The notes under the pieces are model-generated. The model was not told where the DNA came from and ran no database searches. It saw only the letters and a list, made by a program, of their open reading frames with translations. A stretch of DNA of 64,000 bases, taken from positions 15,280,611-15,344,610 of the forward strand of contig CM050453.2 in assembly GCA_027563935.2 (NCBI GenBank), read 5' to 3'. Source of the DNA: Costus lasius. Lineage: Eukaryota > Streptophyta > Magnoliopsida > Zingiberales > Costaceae. Each line of letters begins with the position of its first letter. The first letter of the stretch is position 1. Below are positions 58,884 through 64,000 of this stretch, in pieces. The position numbers and the translations under genes were made by a program.

Positions 58884-60310
58884 AATAAAAAATTATTTTT
58901 TTTAATATACTAAGGTTTCTTACTTTCTTTTCTTGCAAGCTAGTGACCTCCTCATCCTGACTCCCAATTGCCTTCGTCAAAGTGATACCTACTACCCAAT
59001 TCTTCACTATCATCCCAGTGGCGACCTCCTCAGCATCGTCTTGGTGACTAGCATACTAAGGAATTATACACTTGTAGTTATAGACCCACTTCAAGTTTTC
59101 AACGAATCCAGCAAGGTCACCTTCAACTTCAAGCTGTTATTCTCCATTACCACCGTGCCCAACAAGAGCTGCAAGGTCAGTAATTCTATCAGAAGTCTAG
59201 CATTAATTATATCACTCTAGAACTAGAACTTTGTGGCCCTTTGAGGAAAGAAGGGAGATGCTTTCTCACCTTGGTGAGAGAGGTGAAACAAAGCCTTGAG
59301 ATGGGGAACAGCTGCAGCTGTGGTAACGCTTTTAATTTGGTTAATTTGGGCCATCTTATTTGGTGATTTCTTTTTATTTTGTAGATAGAGAGTGGTGGAG
59401 ATAACATTACAAGTTCAAGTGACATTTCTCTATTGATGCCATCAAGTGGGACTAATGAATAACAATGACAACTTGATGCTTCTAATGCTTTAAAGGTTAG
59501 CAAAGTCAAGCCTACAAAAAATGCATCATGGATATAGAAATACTTCACTAAGGTAGATTATGAGAATAATAGAGAATCAAAAGATAAATGCAACTATTGT
59601 GCTTCTTTAATTAGTTGTATTTGAGCAAATTGTACTAGTAGCACGATTAATTATTTGAGAAGATGCAAAACGTGCAATTTTAATTCTATGGAAAAGAGAG
59701 AAAAAAAAATTAATAACAATTATGGAACAAAGTAATAAGTGTAAGGGCAGCAAAGCAACTATTATGACTTATTCTTTTAGTCAAGAAGATTGTAGGAGAG
59801 CACTTATTAAAATGATTATTGTGGATCAGTTGCCTTTCAAATATATTGAATAGGAGGGATTTTATGAATTTAGTGCAAACATGCAGCCTAGATTTATCAT
59901 TTCTCCATGTACTACTATCACTAGAGATTGTCATGCGTTGTTTGTGAGAAAGAAAGAATTAAAGTGATTCTTTGGTAAGTTGTCTTCCTGTGTTTGTCTC
60001 ACATCTAATACTTGGACATCATGCCAAAACTTGAATTATATGTGCCTCACTGCTCACTTCATCGATGATAATTGGTAATTGCATAAAAGGATTATTATTT
60101 TTGGTACACTTTTTAGTCATGTGTGTTAAGTGCTTGGTAAAGCAATTGAAAAATGATTGCTTGAATGGGGGTATAGATACAGTTTTCATTGTAACAGTGG
60201 ATAATACAAGCTCTAATGACTTGTGTTGATTACTTAAAGAAAAGACTTAACGAAGGGTAGTGTTTAAAATGAAAAAAATTTACATATAAGATGTACCAAA
60301 ATGAGCTTTA
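58874..60310 (+). mobile_element. hAT-2 fragment 6 (copy C), 5' end missing
   Basis: It begins at the equivalent of about 38782, inside the element. It keeps the 95-codon open stretch (58933-59220), the BED remnant (about 59590-59680), YSFSQEDCRRALIKMII and the VDNTSSND block (about 60200). Its start is fused to Copia-3 gag. Confidence 0.78.
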
Positions 60311-61435
60311 TTATTCTTATGTCTTGTAAAACCCTATTTTAGAGTGAGTACTTGTAAAATATTAGCTTATGATTGGGTTAACACCCCCCTATCCCTCTCT
60401 CTTCTTAGCTCTCCGTCCCTCTACCTCTCTTCTCATTATTACCTCATACATCACCTAGATTTCTATAGTTTGATGAGCTAACTAGGATGGTCAGTGCAAG
60501 GAGTTGAAGGGGACCTAACAAAATGTATAAAATAATAAAAAAAGTTATGTGATTTATGTTTGTCTAATCGTAGAAATGCCATTGTGCAATGTTTGAAAGA
60601 TCCATGGAGTTGGCGGCAGATAGTTAGGCGTTGGGTTTTTGTTGCTGTGAAATATAGTATTAGCTAGCGAGGTCTTTTTAATGTGTGCTGTCCATGAGAT
60701 GAAATTAATCTCCAATACAATCAACCCATTGATATTGTGGAAGTGTACTATGAATCCTTGGAGAAAGACAAATTTCTTGGAGAAAATTGTCAATTCACAG
60801 GTTTGTTCTTTATGGTGTTCACCAGTTCACTTAAATTTTAAATTATCCTCGTGACTGTTAACCTTCATAACTTTGATTGTTTTAATGCAAGAGTATATTA
60901 AAGATGCTCTCAGTTCTCCTTTGCTTCATCACAGCTGGATTCCATTGGAAGCGGTATGTGTTCAATGATAGAAGGATATTAAAATGATTAAGCTACCATC
61001 AAAAGAGTTTGAGAAACCATTTTTTTATTAGAAATAATTTCCTAGTTCTTTTTGCTTTACATCCATTGTCCAGTAAACTATCCCAATCCATCACGTCTAG
61101 GTAGAATAGTGCAACAAAAAAGTTTTTTCTTTTTTTTTGCAAAATGAAATTATGATAGTATATTAGAGGAAGAATGTACAAAATATACAAGATATCTTTA
61201 GGTCCCAAAACAATGATACATACTGTTACGATCACCAACTATCGTCTCTCAAATCGCAAGCGATGAGAATACAAAACTCACTACCTTACCATACTCGATA
61301 TCCTCCTGAGCTAACCCCCCTCCCCCCCTCCCTTTTATTATTACAACCCCAACCCTAACTCACCCTCAGCCCTTCTGTGGGCTTGGGCTGACTGCTGCCC
61401 CTCCTTTGTTCTACGCCTCGTGTAGACTCTCCATT
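60311..61435. repeat. region Y, copy C
   Basis: It matches 40231-41411, with only one copy of the 67-bp unit. The exon-like segments ending near 60800 and at about 60895-60955 are retained. No gene is recognised. Confidence 0.7.
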
Positions 61436-62580
61436 GGGCTTGGGCTGTATCACATACCTTACTATGTCATCAACTATGCTCTAACTCTGGATACTTGAGG
61501 AAACGATGCCTGTTCTTTGCAAACTCCTTCATAGTACAAATCTTATCCCAAATATTTGGTCGAATAAAGTAGAGCATAGAGGTCAGTGTAGGAGTAAATT
61601 AGTTTCACATAGCTTTATTTTTGGTAGCCCGTCTATGGTACCAAATAAAATTATCTTCATTTGGTTCCTCTTGAGCTTGTGATCCCTAATTACACAAATA
61701 GCTTCATGGCTCTATCCTCTTGTCAATGTCACTACTATAAGAAATTTATTCCTATATGGAATCTGAAAACACAGGCAATGGAAGAATAGGTGTTCTACAA
61801 TCTCTTGTTGAGTTACATGAATGACATGTGATGTGCACAAAAATTCACTATCTATCAACCATATCAAAAGTGGATAACAACCCATAACAAGCCATGAAAG
61901 CAAAGACAAGTGATAAATGGGAATTGTAGCACTCTTCTTGTGAACCAAACCACCTTATGTCAATCCAGCACTACAGCCTTAGGATGAATGGTCTCATATG
62001 TTGAGAGGATCAAAAAGAGGCGTGAAGTGTCAGGTAACTGCTCAATACAGTTTTCTTATAAGGAGTGTTGGATTTTAATGCTTTAGATAGCATCATAGAC
62101 CGAGGGACACCATTGTCTATCTCGAATTAGTTGGTCAATAGTTGCAAACTTGCCTAGAGGGTTTTTAATTTTAAAATTATCTATTAATTTTTAAAGGATG
62201 TCATTTTGGTACTAGAGGTCAAGCAAAATGTGTGCCCTTCCCATCTCTAATTATGCTTGATGGGGCCATCTATTAGTTCCCGAATTGATAGCATGCATTT
62301 AAAGCACCATGAAAATCTCCAGATAAAATGCTCCTCCACTAGAAATAACCCACCTATCACTATAAGGAAGACAAACTATATGTCCAACCACCTTATGGAA
62401 GTCTCTCTTGTCATTGGCCAACTAGAGGAAGTGGGATAACAATACTCTAGTCAAGGATAATGAGCTTCAGGAGAGTGAATGTGAAATACCAAAAGAGAGA
62501 ACTAGCATGGAAAAACAAAGTGAATAAATTCAACTCCACTAGCATGAGGAATTTGCTCTTCAAACTTGAACTTCGGGTAG
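61436..62580 (-). mobile_element. LINE fragment, third copy, with the empty hAT-1 target site
   Basis: The minus strand carries the zf-RVT-like part (VEHLFFHC, about 61780-61830). It matches 2264-3100 and, from 62003, 41412-42000. At 61728-61735 GTCACTAC occurs once with no hAT element, so this copy preserves the pre-insertion state. It ends at 62580 in a junction with repeat X. Confidence 0.78.
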
Positions 62581-64000
62581 GTCTTATCTTTGTGGGCCTG
62601 GAGACTACCTGCTTAAGGAAAAACATTATTTTGAGATTTGCTAGAAGCTTTCTTGATATTAGAGAATTATTCTAGTTCAGCTTTGAAAATCTTTTAAATT
62701 TTAGCTATCGATTTTCTTTCCGAAAGAATTGTGAAATTATAGACTTACTCTATGTGTTTATTATTTATTAGGAAATGTTTTTCAATATAGAAATTTATGA
62801 TGTCTTTCTATTTTTGACAAGGAAAATTCTCTTAACATCCATTAATAACTACAGTAGTCTATAGCAAATGCCAAAAAAAGTGTAGATTTTTTGGCTAGAT
62901 TTGAAGAATTTAATCATAGAGATAGCTTTCTTGTTTGTTTATTTCCATTCATCATCTACATGCAATATCTAGATCTTTCTCAGCATCTGTAGATACTTAA
63001 CGCCGCTCCCAAAATCTATAGCTTATTAAAGGCATTATTTCACAACATCTCACCTATATGCTCACTGGTTAGACAATTTACTAATTTTCTTATGATTTCC
63101 TTTAGCTTCTAGAATAGGATGGCAATGTGTGGCACCACATCAAACTTAGAAGATACCTTACATCTGATATGAAGGCTGGTTAGTGGTTACCTCTTGAAAC
63201 CAAAGGCTAACCATGGCTTGAACTCCTTGTGTCGCTAAGAAAACACCTAGAGCATTTTGTGATTAATACAAGGTTAAAAGGAAGAATGATATCAGAGTTT
63301 CTCACTAGTCTCGTTACTTTCACAGTTTTCTATCATATATATACAGAATCATCAAAAGAAATAGTGTGATGTTTCAATTATCCTGTGGATGTATTAGCAA
63401 TTTGTGTGAGAATTATTGGAACTTGAAAACCCATCTTTGTTGTGAGCACTTGCAATAGAATCACTTCTTATAACTAAACATGCCCTACCTTTTTTTGTCT
63501 AGTGATCTTAAAAACAAATGCTGAAATTCTCCCTATTGACCATAATGTCACTTTCACTTCATAGATGTACTCTGATATTATTCTTTGTAGGTGCTGGAGA
63601 AGCTTATAGATATTGTTCATTGCTGGCAATTAAATTCTTAAATTAAAAAATACACACTAGTGAGTAACTAATAAAAAAATTGCAATAGCCTACAAGTACT
63701 TCAAATGTCAATAATAGATTTAAATAACAAACTATAAATTAATACACATGTTTAAAGTTACAAGAGTAGTCACTGCTCACTAGTAAGTAACAAATAATTG
63801 AGTTAATTTATATGTTACACCAATCAACACAATTTAAAAACCAAATATGCTCATTGCTTAGTAGCAAATAACTCAATCAATAGTCAAGTTAAGTTACAAC
63901 TTAGTTAAGGCAAATAGTCACTAGCAAAGTAGCAAATATTCCACCAAAAAAAAAATAACCATAACACTTCTAAGAAAATTATTATTGTACTTAATCTTTC
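62581..64000. repeat. repeat X, second copy, running off the window
   Basis: It matches 28375-29850 in order, with more small indels than copies A and B show between themselves. By analogy, another minus-strand hAT-2 fragment and palindrome should follow beyond the window. Confidence 0.75.

Overview
This window is plant nuclear DNA, almost certainly angiosperm. It shows spliced exons of a plant NIPA-type magnesium transporter, LTR retrotransposons with plant-type tRNA-iMet primer sites, hAT transposons with 8-bp target duplications, and LINE fragments. The GC-rich exon fragments near 24-25 kb lean towards a monocot, but that is a weak inference. No intact protein-coding gene lies wholly inside the window.

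Layout. 1-2263: 3' part of a hAT element (hAT-1) inserted in a minus-strand LINE fragment (2264 to about 3450). 3450-5301: unclassified repeat. 5302-8600: 5' LTR, primer site and decayed gag of an Athila-like Ty3/gypsy element. 8600-9975: low-complexity DNA and a LINE-like fragment with a 166-bp tandem duplication. 9986-12612: truncated minus-strand Ty1/copia element (Copia-1) with an internal inversion. 14580-17298: the last three exons of the NIPA gene, the only clear host gene. 17832-22888: complete but inactivated Ty1/copia element (Copia-2). 23.1-26.6 kb: diverged local duplications carrying pseudogenised GC-rich exon fragments.

28.4-64 kb is a duplication maze. A second hAT family (hAT-2) survives as six 5'-end fragments. 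They flank very long inverted repeats made of about 600-800-bp modules in alternating orientation, so palindromes lie inside palindromes. The block 32529-40425 is repeated almost identically at 44680-52560, 12.15 kb downstream. A third copy runs 58874-62580 and then switches to a repeat of 28.37-29.85 kb that continues to the window end. The second copy is interrupted at 52561 by a Ty1/copia element (Copia-3). Its 5' LTR contains a solo LTR of the same family in the opposite orientation, bounded by 5-bp target duplications.

The copies act as controls for one another. They supply an empty site for hAT-1, empty sites for a 174-bp MITE, and an order of events: hAT-2 insertion, inverted duplication, MITE insertion, tandem duplication, Copia-3 insertion, solo-LTR insertion or formation. 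The most unusual feature is the nested palindromic hAT-2 locus, which could give long hairpin RNA if transcribed. All identities are judged by eye; nothing was aligned computationally.
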